A stretch of DNA of 64,000 bases. It comes from Globisporangium splendens (lineage: Eukaryota; Oomycota; Peronosporomycetes; Pythiales; Pythiaceae). Each line of letters begins with the position of its first letter. Position 1 is the stretch's first letter. This document shows positions 42,578 to 52,380 of the stretch, in pieces. The translations under genes and the position numbers were made by a program. A model generated the notes under the pieces. The model was not told the origin of the DNA and did not search any database. It saw only the letters and a program-made list of their open reading frames with translations. The DNA lies in NCBI GenBank assembly GCA_006386115.1, contig VFIW01000003.1:744001-808000 (forward strand), in the 5' to 3' direction.

Positions 42578-43558
42578 CTATTCCTTCGCGACCGAGATCA
42601 CGACCTTGCCGAGCACGCGGCCGCTCTTGACCTTGTTGCTGGCTTCGATCGTGTTTTCAAATGGGTGCACCGAGTCCACGACGGCCTTGATCTGACCCTT
42701 TTCGATGAACTTGGCCATCTCGCGCAAGTCCTTGCCAGACGACAAGCAAAAGTGGAAGACCCACTTGGCGCCAATCGTGGACTCAATCGGGTCTTGGATC
42801 TGCGCAAGCGTGACAAAGCGACCAGCGTCCTTCTTCAGGATCTTTTGCGCCGCGTCGTTCCACGAGTTTGGTTCGAAGCCACAGTCGTAGATCAAGTCGA
42901 TCGAGTGTGCATCGAGCACGTCAGCCCACTTCTCGCTCGTGTAGTTGATCACTCGATCCGCACCAAGCGACTTGACAAATTCGACCTTGCTTTCGCTGGC
43001 AGTGGCGATCACATGCGCACCAAGAGCCTTCGCCAGTTGGACGGCAAAGATCCCACAGCTCGAGCTACCACCAAGAATCAGCACGTGCTCGCCAGCCTTC
43101 AGCTCGCCACGGGTAACAATCGACTGATAGCTCGTCAAACCAGCAAGAGGAATCGCAGCCGCCTCCTTGTAGTCTAGGTTCGACGGCTTTGGCGCAACGT
43201 ACTGCGCTTCCACAGAGATGTATTCGGCCACGGCACCAAAGTCGTCGGTAGGGGTGCGCGTGAACACATCGTCGCCGACCTTGAAATCGGTCACTTCAGA
43301 GCCAACTTCAACGACGGTGCCAGCGGCGTCAAAGCCCACGATGAACGGCACTTCTTCGGTTGGCGAGCGGCCGAACCAGTACGCACCGAACTCGGAGATC
43401 TTGTAGTCGACCGGGTTGAGCGCGGCGTTGACGACCTTGATGCGCACGTGGTTTGGCTTGAGCGTCTTCTGCGGGACCTCGACGATCTTCCACTCGGCGT
43501 CGGCCGTGCCGAACTTGGTGTACTGGAACTGCTTGAGCGTGGCAGGGACGGCGGCCAT
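42578..43558 (-). CDS. Zinc-free MDR oxidoreductase, copy 5
   Basis: 326 residues from MAAVPATLKQFQYTKFG; the frame is open further upstream, but the core promoter at 43614-43630 fixes the start. Rossmann loop LILGGSSSCGIFAVQLAKALGA and SLGADRVINY. It is mosaic: the N-terminal half is nearly identical to copy 4, and the C-terminal half is closer to copies 6 and 7 (INYTSEKWADVLDAHSIDLIYDCGFE). No zinc-ligand set. Likely NADPH-dependent quinone or enone reductase. Confidence 0.92.
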   Translation of the reverse strand: MAAVPATLKQFQYTKFGTADAEWKIVEVPQKTLKPNHVRIKVVNAALNPVDYKISEFGAYWFGRSPTEEVPFIVGFDAAGTVVEVGSEVTDFKVGDDVFTRTPTDDFGAVAEYISVEAQYVAPKPSNLDYKEAAAIPLAGLTSYQSIVTRGELKAGEHVLILGGSSSCGIFAVQLAKALGAHVIATASESKVEFVKSLGADRVINYTSEKWADVLDAHSIDLIYDCGFEPNSWNDAAQKILKKDAGRFVTLAQIQDPIESTIGAKWVFHFCLSSGKDLREMAKFIEKGQIKAVVDSVHPFENTIEASNKVKSGRVLGKVVISVAKE

Positions 43559-43613
43559 TGCGGTGGACTGGGGGGCTTCAAACACGAGGGAGAGGCGCTT
43601 GCGCTTGACGAAG

Positions 43614-43630
43614 CGAATTGCAGAGTGAGC
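43614..43630 (-). promoter_or_regulatory. Oomycete-type core promoter of MDR copy 5
   Basis: Minus strand reads GCTCACTCTGCAATTCG, about 55-70 bp upstream of the ATG at 43558. Confidence 0.75.
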
Positions 43631-45260
43631 TGTTGAAGATCGCTTTTGGGTCTGTGGCGATCGGCTGGTGACGACAGAATTTTTAACTGATAAACGGGTC
43701 GGGCAGCTCTCGACAAACCCGTATTGGATACAAATGTCAAGCTCATTTGGATGTATGGGTTGAAACCCGCGCAACTCGAATGCAAACCCGTTTCGATGTG
43801 TTCTATTATTACGTATCCATTTGCTGTTTACCAAAACAGAGACATGGTGCTCTCGCTTATGTTCGCATGTGGTGATACGTCTGATGTTTCCTCAACAGAG
43901 ATGCAGTCCTCCCCGATTACATCCGCCTGCGGAGGTTAAGAATGCTGAAAACTTGCCACAAAACTCGGGGGTTGTGTCCTTATGACCTCATTGTGCAACG
44001 TGGCTTTATTTCAAAGAAAGGGTGCAACCGACTTTCGTGTAAGACCGCTGAAGCACGTGATGGTTGAAATGCTTGGCAGTTGCATTTTGGCCGATCCTTC
44101 CTGTTCTGCATTATGCCATGTGCAGAACGGAAGTCGTCGACTCCCCAGATCGCCACGCTAGTTGGCGTTGTGTGGCACAGCAAGACCCAGGGCCGTTTAA
44201 CCTCCAATTTTTGGCTCAGTAATCGGCAGTAGTCAGACTTCAAACGTATGAAATTGCGTAAGGCACAAAATCCGCGACTTTCAGGCTAGGAGCAAATAAA
44301 TCCACTGCAGCCAGCTCAAGTAGAGAAGGCGAAAATGTAAATCTATATGGCAAGCTGTGTTGGTACAGAGGTCACATGACGGTGATGAGAGATTGAACAG
44401 CGGATTCCAAATTTGTAAAACTTGCCTGGTACACGGTGTACACGCGCGTTGAGGAAGCGCAAGTGAGAGGAAGGACACAGCGGTAACGCTGCGGCCATAT
44501 AGATGGAAGGGGCTTTGCGCGGTAATGTGCAAAATGACAAGTGAATTGAAATCTTCAGGTCTGAAATGCAAATCTGATGGGTTGTTCCTACGGTGTCTCC
44601 GAGTGGTAGATAGTCGGGTGTCGAACCGACTATCATCCAATGATATTAATCTTTAATGTAGTGTTCTTATTGGCTAAAAGTGAGACTGGCTACATACAGT
44701 GTTGATGGGTTAACGGGTGGGTTTGGAGAGTGTGGTAGAACCCGTGTGGGTATAACCCACCCTCTCTGGTTTCAAAAACCATTTAATGGGAAGACCCATA
44801 GTTCATTATTCCGAGCTGTGCAAGCTGCTGTGAGGTGGTCTCGTTGACGACGAGGGGTCCACCAAAATCACCCAAGCAGCGCATCGTCCTCGGACAAACC
44901 CGTCGGACTCAGTGCACAGATCGTGGAGCCGTCTACGTGCTCCTGGATCGCTGTCATGCATTTGTCGGTGCTCGAGAGCGTGTTTTCAAGTTACGACGTG
45001 GAGATCGTGTCGGATCAACCAATCACCAGTCGACTCGATGCTTCAGACAAAGATCTGACCCAAGCGCGCCACTGGAGACGAACTAAACAACAAAACAGGG
45101 GCTGCTGCACATTTCCAAGAGCGTAGCGTCACTGGTCGTGGCTGCAGCATCAAATTGAGGGTACTGGATTGCAAGGAGCTGCTCACCGTCAATGGCTTCG
45201 CAAGCATACATGGAGCTAACTGAGACCCAAGGCAGTGCATAATGTTGCCAGCCTATAACT
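43631..45260. other. Intergenic region between MDR copies 5 and 6
   Basis: About 1.6 kb. No gene recognised. Contains recurrent AACCCG/CGGGTT words (for example near 43695-43795, 44745-44760 and 44890-44905). A perfect 9-bp hairpin with an 8-nt loop lies at 44609-44634 (GATAGTCGG/CCGACTATC). These could be remnants of an old repeat, but no element boundaries were found. Confidence 0.35.
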
Positions 45261-46622
45261 ACGCCATGACGCCAACTCTACTGGGATTTGCTGCCTTGGC
45301 CGAATGCTTTCACCGACAACTTTGGACTCGGATTCGACAGGTGTGGTCTCCAGTTTTGCAGTCCCAGAAGTAGTATTCGTGGACCAATTTCATCTTGCCA
45401 CGAACAACCGGACCCAGACCGAGTGGAGTCGCCTAAAGAGCTCTTCTGTGACAGTGGAACAGTACATTAGAGGTGAACTGTCCACACCATTCGGACAAAT
45501 CAAATTTCGAAAAGACATGTGATTTTGCATTATCGTAACATGTCTGAACAAACCGCTCAGTCACTGCGGACTTAGCTTATGTTCAAAGTGGCGGCACACG
45601 CGCCTGAGCTCTTCACCGAACGACCGAAAGAACTCTACTCCTTCGCGACCGAGATCACGACCTTGCCGAGCACGCGGCCGCTCTTGACCTTGCTCATGGC
45701 TTCCACCGTGTTCTCGAACGGGTGCACCGAGTCCACGACCACCTTGACCTGGCCGTTCTCGATGAATTTGGTGATCTCGCGCAAATCCTTACCCGACGCC
45801 AGGCAAATGTGGTGTTCCCCCCTGGCGCCAATCGGCGACGCAGGCAACTCTTCATGCTTGTGCGCGAGCGTGACGAAGCGACCCGTTTCCTTCTTCAAGA
45901 TCGTTTGCGCCGCGCCGGTCCACGCCTGCAGCTCAAAGCCGCAATCGTAGATCAGATCGATCGAGTGCGCATCGAGCACGTCGGCCCACTTCTCGCTCGT
46001 GTAGTTGATCACTTGGTCCGCGCCGAGCGACTTGACGAACGCGACCTTGCCTTCGCTGGCCGTGGCGATCACATGCGCGCCGATAGCCTTGGCCAACTGG
46101 ATCCCAAGTATACCAGTCGCGCTGCTGCCACCGAGAATCAACACCCGCTCGCCGGCCGTGAGTGCGCCGCGACCTAGGAGCGCCTGATAACTCGTCAACC
46201 CGGCGATCGGGACCCCGGCTGCTTCCTTGAAGTCGAGGTTCGCTGGCTTCGGCGCAACGTACTGCGCATCCACGCAGATGTACTCGGCCACCGCGCCAAA
46301 GGCATCGATCGGCGTATTCAAGTACACGGCGTCGCCGATCTTGAAGTCGGTCACGTCCGCACCGACTTCCACGACGACTCCAGCGGCGTCGAAGCCCACG
46401 ACGAACGGCGCCTCGTTCGACGGCGCTCCAGGAAACCAGTGCGCGCCGTACTCGGCCACCTTGAAGTCGAACGGGTTCAGCCCCGCGTTCACGACCCTGA
46501 CGCGCACGTGGGTCGGCTTGAGTGCCTTTTGCGGGACGTCGTAGGCGATCTTCCACTCGTTTTCGGGGGTTCCCCACTTGGTGTACTGGAACTGCTTGAG
46601 CGTAGAAGGGATGGCGGCCATG
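45261..46622. repeat. Direct repeat, copy A (MDR copy 6 plus 3' flank)
   Basis: 1362 bp, repeated at 47685-49046 with a constant offset of 2424. One difference was found (46207 T against 48631 C, an Ile/Val change). The repeat ends right at the start codon of the minus-strand gene. On the other side it includes about 370 bp of 3' flank with a shared 72-codon plus-strand frame (MLSPTTLDSDSTGVV). Confidence 0.95.
45635..46621 (-). CDS. Zinc-free MDR oxidoreductase, copy 6
   Basis: 328 residues from MAAIPSTLKQFQYTKWG. GroES-like half with VRVRVVNAGLNPFDFKV and FVVGFDAAGVVVEVGADV; Rossmann half with LILGGSSATGILGIQLAKAIGA and SLGADQVINY. It has an AYDVPQKALKPTHV insertion-like start and an extra HKHEELPASPIGARGEHH stretch compared with copies 1-5. 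It differs from copy 7 by one residue (Ile for Val in GVP(I/V)AGL). The upstream region is unrelated to that of copy 7, so the two may be expressed differently although the enzymes are the same. Confidence 0.92.
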   Translation of the reverse strand: MAAIPSTLKQFQYTKWGTPENEWKIAYDVPQKALKPTHVRVRVVNAGLNPFDFKVAEYGAHWFPGAPSNEAPFVVGFDAAGVVVEVGADVTDFKIGDAVYLNTPIDAFGAVAEYICVDAQYVAPKPANLDFKEAAGVPIAGLTSYQALLGRGALTAGERVLILGGSSATGILGIQLAKAIGAHVIATASEGKVAFVKSLGADQVINYTSEKWADVLDAHSIDLIYDCGFELQAWTGAAQTILKKETGRFVTLAHKHEELPASPIGARGEHHICLASGKDLREITKFIENGQVKVVVDSVHPFENTVEAMSKVKSGRVLGKVVISVAKE

Positions 46623-46703
46623 GTCTCGATCGAATGAACGGACAAGAAAGAGGGAGAGAAGGGGAGGAAGAAGAAGAGGTGGTAGTGCTGGTGCTTGGCG
46701 AGA

Positions 46704-46722
46704 CAACTTTCAGAATGAAGGC
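46704..46722 (-). promoter_or_regulatory. Core promoter of MDR copy 6
   Basis: Minus strand reads GCCTTCATTCTGAAAGTTG, a diverged initiator/flanking element about 85-100 bp upstream of the ATG. Confidence 0.55.
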
Positions 46723-47684
46723 TATCCAAGGGGCAAACGGAACCGACAGCGCTTCGTGATCTTCAGATACAGGAGGTGGTGTTGAGTGGGTCTCTGTGCT
46801 GATCATTGCAGAATGTTGTTCACTTGTACTAATCAAGTACTGAGTGATGGTTCCTACTTGTGAGAATAGGTAGGCAGCGCCTCCAAAGAACACATGTGCA
46901 TTATAGACACATGTCACACATCACAACAGCGGCAGGTTCAAACCCGCGATGTTGAAACAAACTGAAGAACCCATTCTTGAAGTGGTATAATCAAGGCGTA
47001 CCTATGTACCGTTTCTGTACGTGTTTGTGATGCAACAGTATGGATCCCGGTGCTCTTAAGGTGTGTGACGTAATTCGGGGGCCTGCAACAACAAAAAAGT
47101 GCATCCTGAGGCGCGTCATCCGTAAATATACTACTGCAGCTCACTCACTCTCTCACCTCACCATCCCTGCAGACCGACACCTCACAGTGAAACCGCGGGA
47201 TCTATTCACCACCTCATCCACGTGCCGCCAACTCGAACGGTACTATGTAATAAAGTACTTCAGTATAAAATACGCACACACAACATACACATACGCACAA
47301 TGTGCTTTTACAGAGGGTGAGTCAATTTGCTTCTTGTAGCAGCACAAATGCTCACTGTGCTGTAGTTGAAGCTCCGCTACATGCGGGAGTGGTGGGTTTC
47401 CCCACTTTTGCTCTATTTGCACTGCCAAAGTAAATAACAGCGAACCACTGTATCAATAGAGTCCCTTGGTCTGCTACAACACATTGCGTCGTGACTTTCT
47501 TCCCTATGAAAGTGAGTGTGCTGATAAAGGGAGAACATGTGGTATCTTATTGCTGCACGGCTGAATCTTTCACATTATTTCATAAGCCCGTCGAAGGTTC
47601 ACAAATGGCATGCTCGCGACGCCGTGCCATCGCACCCTGCACAGTCGTCCGAGGACGGTGGCGGACCTTCAACTGGGAGACAAC
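46723..47684. other. Intergenic region between the direct repeats
   Basis: About 960 bp unique sequence upstream of copy 6. Short frames only; none with a recognisable motif. Confidence 0.4.
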
Positions 47685-49046
47685 ACGCCATGACGCCAAC
47701 TCTACTGGGATTTGCTGCCTTGGCCGAATGCTTTCACCGACAACTTTGGACTCGGATTCGACAGGTGTGGTCTCCAGTTTTGCAGTCCCAGAAGTAGTAT
47801 TCGTGGACCAATTTCATCTTGCCACGAACAACCGGACCCAGACCGAGTGGAGTCGCCTAAAGAGCTCTTCTGTGACAGTGGAACAGTACATTAGAGGTGA
47901 ACTGTCCACACCATTCGGACAAATCAAATTTCGAAAAGACATGTGATTTTGCATTATCGTAACATGTCTGAACAAACCGCTCAGTCACTGCGGACTTAGC
48001 TTATGTTCAAAGTGGCGGCACACGCGCCTGAGCTCTTCACCGAACGACCGAAAGAACTCTACTCCTTCGCGACCGAGATCACGACCTTGCCGAGCACGCG
48101 GCCGCTCTTGACCTTGCTCATGGCTTCCACCGTGTTCTCGAACGGGTGCACCGAGTCCACGACCACCTTGACCTGGCCGTTCTCGATGAATTTGGTGATC
48201 TCGCGCAAATCCTTACCCGACGCCAGGCAAATGTGGTGTTCCCCCCTGGCGCCAATCGGCGACGCAGGCAACTCTTCATGCTTGTGCGCGAGCGTGACGA
48301 AGCGACCCGTTTCCTTCTTCAAGATCGTTTGCGCCGCGCCGGTCCACGCCTGCAGCTCAAAGCCGCAATCGTAGATCAGATCGATCGAGTGCGCATCGAG
48401 CACGTCGGCCCACTTCTCGCTCGTGTAGTTGATCACTTGGTCCGCGCCGAGCGACTTGACGAACGCGACCTTGCCTTCGCTGGCCGTGGCGATCACATGC
48501 GCGCCGATAGCCTTGGCCAACTGGATCCCAAGTATACCAGTCGCGCTGCTGCCACCGAGAATCAACACCCGCTCGCCGGCCGTGAGTGCGCCGCGACCTA
48601 GGAGCGCCTGATAACTCGTCAACCCGGCGACCGGGACCCCGGCTGCTTCCTTGAAGTCGAGGTTCGCTGGCTTCGGCGCAACGTACTGCGCATCCACGCA
48701 GATGTACTCGGCCACCGCGCCAAAGGCATCGATCGGCGTATTCAAGTACACGGCGTCGCCGATCTTGAAGTCGGTCACGTCCGCACCGACTTCCACGACG
48801 ACTCCAGCGGCGTCGAAGCCCACGACGAACGGCGCCTCGTTCGACGGCGCTCCAGGAAACCAGTGCGCGCCGTACTCGGCCACCTTGAAGTCGAACGGGT
48901 TCAGCCCCGCGTTCACGACCCTGACGCGCACGTGGGTCGGCTTGAGTGCCTTTTGCGGGACGTCGTAGGCGATCTTCCACTCGTTTTCGGGGGTTCCCCA
49001 CTTGGTGTACTGGAACTGCTTGAGCGTAGAAGGGATGGCGGCCATG
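47685..49046. repeat. Direct repeat, copy B (MDR copy 7 plus 3' flank)
   Basis: Second copy of 45261-46622, same orientation. Identity begins at ACGCCATGACGCC and ends at the start codon of copy 7. Confidence 0.95.
48059..49045 (-). CDS. Zinc-free MDR oxidoreductase, copy 7
   Basis: 328 residues, identical to copy 6 except Val for Ile in GVPVAGL. The start MAAIPSTLKQ is set by homology and by the promoter at 49115-49133; the open frame continues upstream but diverges from copy 6 immediately before the ATG. Same catalytic features as copy 6. Confidence 0.92.
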   Translation of the reverse strand: MAAIPSTLKQFQYTKWGTPENEWKIAYDVPQKALKPTHVRVRVVNAGLNPFDFKVAEYGAHWFPGAPSNEAPFVVGFDAAGVVVEVGADVTDFKIGDAVYLNTPIDAFGAVAEYICVDAQYVAPKPANLDFKEAAGVPVAGLTSYQALLGRGALTAGERVLILGGSSATGILGIQLAKAIGAHVIATASEGKVAFVKSLGADQVINYTSEKWADVLDAHSIDLIYDCGFELQAWTGAAQTILKKETGRFVTLAHKHEELPASPIGARGEHHICLASGKDLREITKFIENGQVKVVVDSVHPFENTVEAMSKVKSGRVLGKVVISVAKE

Positions 49047-49114
49047 ATGCCGACAAACAGAAGGATGATGATGGCTGGGGAGACAGAGAAGAGAAAATGG
49101 TTGCACTTGACGAG

Positions 49115-49133
49115 GCAAATTGCGGAATGATGC
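49115..49133 (-). promoter_or_regulatory. Oomycete-type core promoter of MDR copy 7
   Basis: Minus strand reads GCATCATTCCGCAATTTGC, about 70-90 bp upstream of the ATG at 49045. Independent in sequence from the copy 6 promoter. Confidence 0.7.
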
Positions 49134-49758
49134 GCTGATCGAGAATGCGGCCAGAGCTTGGAGGTGTGCTGGGTAGGTGGTGGCTTCTTCTGACTCAACG
49201 CCGTTAACTCACGTCACCAAACGTTCCTTCCTTACAAAAGCAAAGTAAGTCCGTGGTGTGATCCAACGAGAAAATCGTTTTTCTGTGGAATAATCAATGA
49301 GGTTTTTTCCAAGCAATGTGTCGTTGATTATTCCCTCAAACACTCGAAAAGGTTTGTGTGGTGCAATTTTTACTCAAGCACAAGACGATCTACTCGTTCA
49401 GCATCGGTTGTAGCCTAAATGCTCCTTTATTCAGTTCGCAATGGACGCGTGGCTCGTGTTATCAGCGGGCAGCTTGAAAATGCACGTGTCAGTAGATCTA
49501 AGAGGTCACAACAACCACAGATCGGGATCGTGCCTTACTGATCCAGGAGTCAATGAAGTAGAGAGGCAGGGGTGTATCGGTGCCTTTCTACCTCGCAGAG
49601 CCACACACACACAGTTGGCGAAATCCGCTAGCAAAGACCATTGTTGAAAGTGTATTCGATTTCAGATTTAATGAGCAAAGGTTATTGTGCTACTGAACCT
49701 GCGATGCGACAGCTAGTCGAGCCAACTTTACCTCAAAACGAGTTCAAAGACTGTGGTC
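49134..49758. other. Intergenic region between MDR copies 7 and 8
   Basis: About 620 bp. Contains an 11-bp perfect inverted repeat, GGAATAATCAA at 49287-49297 and TTGATTATTCC at 49324-49334. No gene recognised. Confidence 0.4.
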
Positions 49759-50754
49759 TTATTCCTCGGCAACCGCAACGATTACTTTGCCGGAGAGTCG
49801 ACCGGCTTTCGACTTGCTGGCGGCATCCACCAGCTTCTCCAGCGGGTACACCGAGTCCACGACGACCTTCATCTGACCCTTCTCGATTAGCGCCGTGATC
49901 TCGCGCAAGTCGGCGCTCGACGCCACGCAGAAAACGTCCAACAGCGTGGCGCCGATCGGCGACTCCACCGGATCCTGCAGTACCCGCTGCGTCAGCGTCA
50001 CGAACCGACCCGTGTCTTTCGCCAAGGTCTTCTGCGCCTCGTTGTTCCACGTCTGCGTATCAAAGCCGCAGTCCAGAATCACGCCGACCGAGTGCTTGTC
50101 CAACACGTCGAACCATTTCTCTTTCGTGTAGTCAATCACTTGGTCCGCGCCAAGCGATTTGACGAGCTCAAAGTTGCGAGTGCTGGACGTGGCGATGACG
50201 TAGGCACCGACGGCCTTGGCGAGCTGAATGCCAAACATGCCGCAACTCGTGCTCCCACCGAGGACCAGCACGCGATCGCCGCTGACCACCTTGCCGATCG
50301 TGATCAGCGCTTGGTAGCTGGTGACACACGCGAGTGGCACACCAGCAGCGCTCTTGAAATCGATGTTCTTTGGCTTTGGCGCCACGTACTTTGCATCGAT
50401 GGAGACGTACTCGGCGGCGCCTCCGAACGCCTCGATGGGCGTCATAGCGTACACTGCGTCTCCGACCGTAAACTCCGTCACATCAGAGCCGACCTCGGCA
50501 ATGGTGCCAGCGACGTCAAGTCCGATCACGAACGGGGCTTCCTCGCTCGGAGTCCGAGGGAACCAGTACGCGCCGTACTCGGACAGCTTGTAGTCGATTG
50601 GGTTGATCGACGTGTACGCGACCTTGATGCGCACTTGCGTCGGCTGGAGGGGTTTCGTCTCGACGTCGACGAGCTTCCACACTTGCTCTGGCGCGCCGTA
50701 GTTGGTGTAGTGGTACTGCTTGTACGTCTTCGGGATGGAGTTGGATGGAGTCAT
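49759..50754 (-). CDS. Zinc-free MDR oxidoreductase, copy 8 (most diverged)
   Basis: 331 residues from MTPSNSIPKTYKQYHYTNYG. Same two-domain plan: VRIKVAYTSINPIDYKL, FVIGLDVAGTIAEVGSDV, then LVLGGSTSCGMFGIQLAKAVGA and SLGADQVIDY. It is the most diverged intact copy and shows no long nucleotide identity with the others, so it has escaped recent conversion. Substitutions at DVAGT (Val for Ala) and in the C-terminal YPLEKLVDAASKSKAGRLSGK are copy-specific. Confidence 0.92.
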   Translation of the reverse strand: MTPSNSIPKTYKQYHYTNYGAPEQVWKLVDVETKPLQPTQVRIKVAYTSINPIDYKLSEYGAYWFPRTPSEEAPFVIGLDVAGTIAEVGSDVTEFTVGDAVYAMTPIEAFGGAAEYVSIDAKYVAPKPKNIDFKSAAGVPLACVTSYQALITIGKVVSGDRVLVLGGSTSCGMFGIQLAKAVGAYVIATSSTRNFELVKSLGADQVIDYTKEKWFDVLDKHSVGVILDCGFDTQTWNNEAQKTLAKDTGRFVTLTQRVLQDPVESPIGATLLDVFCVASSADLREITALIEKGQMKVVVDSVYPLEKLVDAASKSKAGRLSGKVIVAVAEE

Positions 50755-50804
50755 CGTGGGTTGGCGCTTCGCTGCAGGAAGTGATGGGATCTGTTGCTTT
50801 GGTT

Positions 50805-50822
50805 GCAAATTGGATAGTGAGG
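50805..50822 (-). promoter_or_regulatory. Core promoter of MDR copy 8
   Basis: Minus strand reads CCTCACTATCCAATTTGC, a good initiator/flanking-element match about 50-65 bp upstream of the ATG at 50754. Confidence 0.7.
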
Positions 50823-51750
50823 ATAAGGGGGAGGGAGCTGACTGTTGCGCATTGGTCGCTGATTTGTGCTTTTTGGACTCACGAACGGCCTCCGAGACCG
50901 TTTGTTGCCTAGGCTGTCGCTCTTGAAGTTGAAGCTGCGATTACGAACGAGAGTGGTGGTCTTGGACCCTTGTAATCACCAGCACTCTGATTCTGTGCAT
51001 ATATGGTGCAGCACTGTCATGGCAACCTTGAGACAGGGACGACGTGCACAAGATCCGTTGATCAGGTAGGTTACTTGCTGTTGACGCTGATCTCACTTGA
51101 GACTGCAGCTCTGTTCGAATTGGTGGAGGTGAACTCGACTCTTGCTGTTGCATGTACAGTGAGTTGGCATATCTATTATGCATGAAGCGCATGAAGTTGA
51201 CGATGACGCACCAGCAGGGAGAATGGTAGCCCCATATCCTGCACGAAAAAGTGACGCCTGCTGCAGACTGTTTCCTGCTCTCGGTATGTGGAACGAGGCA
51301 CAAAATCTCCTTTTGTGGTTTGCGTCGGCACAGTATTATCTCTGGACCAGCACTACGGACCAACAAAGCAATGCCAGAGCGTCGTGGCGTATCCATCGCT
51401 TGACGTTTCTGTGCTGGCCAGCTGTGTCAGCTACCTTTTTTCATGAGTAGAAGGAGAACAGTGAGGGCACCAGAGGCATTTCAAAGGGTAATCTCTTATA
51501 AACAATTCACACTGTGCTACAATGCACCAGCACTCTGCGTCGTCTTGTTTACTGCGGATCCGACCAACACTCTTTGTGCCGTAAACATGCAATCAGCTAT
51601 CTTCTTTTCGACAGTGTTGATCGCCCACCTAAGGCAGCACGAAACGGAACCTGAATGCTTACTGCTCGGATACTCATTATTAAACCTGACGCGACTTCAG
51701 CGCCGCCTCACTTCATTGTAGCTCGCCTAGCAAGAATCCCATTGCAGTCC
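50823..51750. other. Intergenic region, no gene recognised
   Basis: Short frames on both strands, no motifs. Ends where homology to the MDR family begins. Confidence 0.4.
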
Positions 51751-52380
51751 CTCGTACGTTCAAGCAGTGGCAGTACGCCAACTTTGGTGTTATCGATCGC
51801 AAGTGGAAGCTTGGGGAGGGTACACCGATGCCCTCGATTCGTCGCATGTGCGAATCCAAACCAAGTTCGCTGCGATGAGCCCAATCGACTACAAGCTTGC
51901 TCAATACGGCGCGCATTCGTACTCGCGTACACGACAGAAACCGCACCCTTCGTGGTGGGCTTTGACGCTGCCGGGGTTGTGGTTGAGGTCGGCTTGGACG
52001 TCAGCGACTTTCAAGTTGGCGATGAGGTGTGTACGTGCACTCCTACTGAGGCTTTGGCAGCATCGCCGAGTATTTCACTGTCGACGTAAAGTGCGTGGCA
52101 CCGAAGCCAAAGAACCTTGATTTAAGAACGCTGCTGTCGTACCACTCGCATGACTAACCAGCTGTCAGTCGCTCTTCACATACGGAAAGGCAGCAGCTGG
52201 CGAGCGTGCTGTGGTTCTCGGTGGAAGCTCGAGTTGCGGGGTGTTTGGCATCCAGGTCACCAAGGCCGTCGGCGCCAACGTCATCGCCACATCCAGAGTT
52301 TGCAACTTGGAGAGGAGAAAGGATTGAAGTCATTAAATCTGGTGTCAAGACTATCCATGGCCATGCAATGCACAAATGAA
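51751..52380 (+). pseudogene. Degenerate full-length MDR oxidoreductase
   Basis: Plus-strand family similarity continues through several frames: TFKQWQYANFGVIDRKWKL near 51755; VRIQTKFAAMSPIDYKLAQYG near 51850-51910; TAPFVVGFDAAGVVVEVGLDV near 51945-52000; GSIAEYFTVDVKCVAPKPKN near 52055-52115; and a decayed nucleotide-binding region (GGSSSCGVFGIQVTKAVGAN in pieces) near 52220-52290. Frameshifts and stops separate these blocks, and the C-terminal end is missing. It is an old relic, clearly inactive as it stands. Confidence 0.85.

Noticed and set aside
44601..44640. tRNA-like sequence (GGTGTCGAACCG around a stem)
   Set aside because: Only a single hairpin with an 8-nt loop is present; no acceptor stem, D-arm or anticodon arm can be folded around it.
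45304..45522. 72-codon plus-strand frame repeated at 47728-47946
   Set aside because: It is present twice only because it lies inside the recent direct duplication. That gives no evidence of coding constraint, and no family is recognised.
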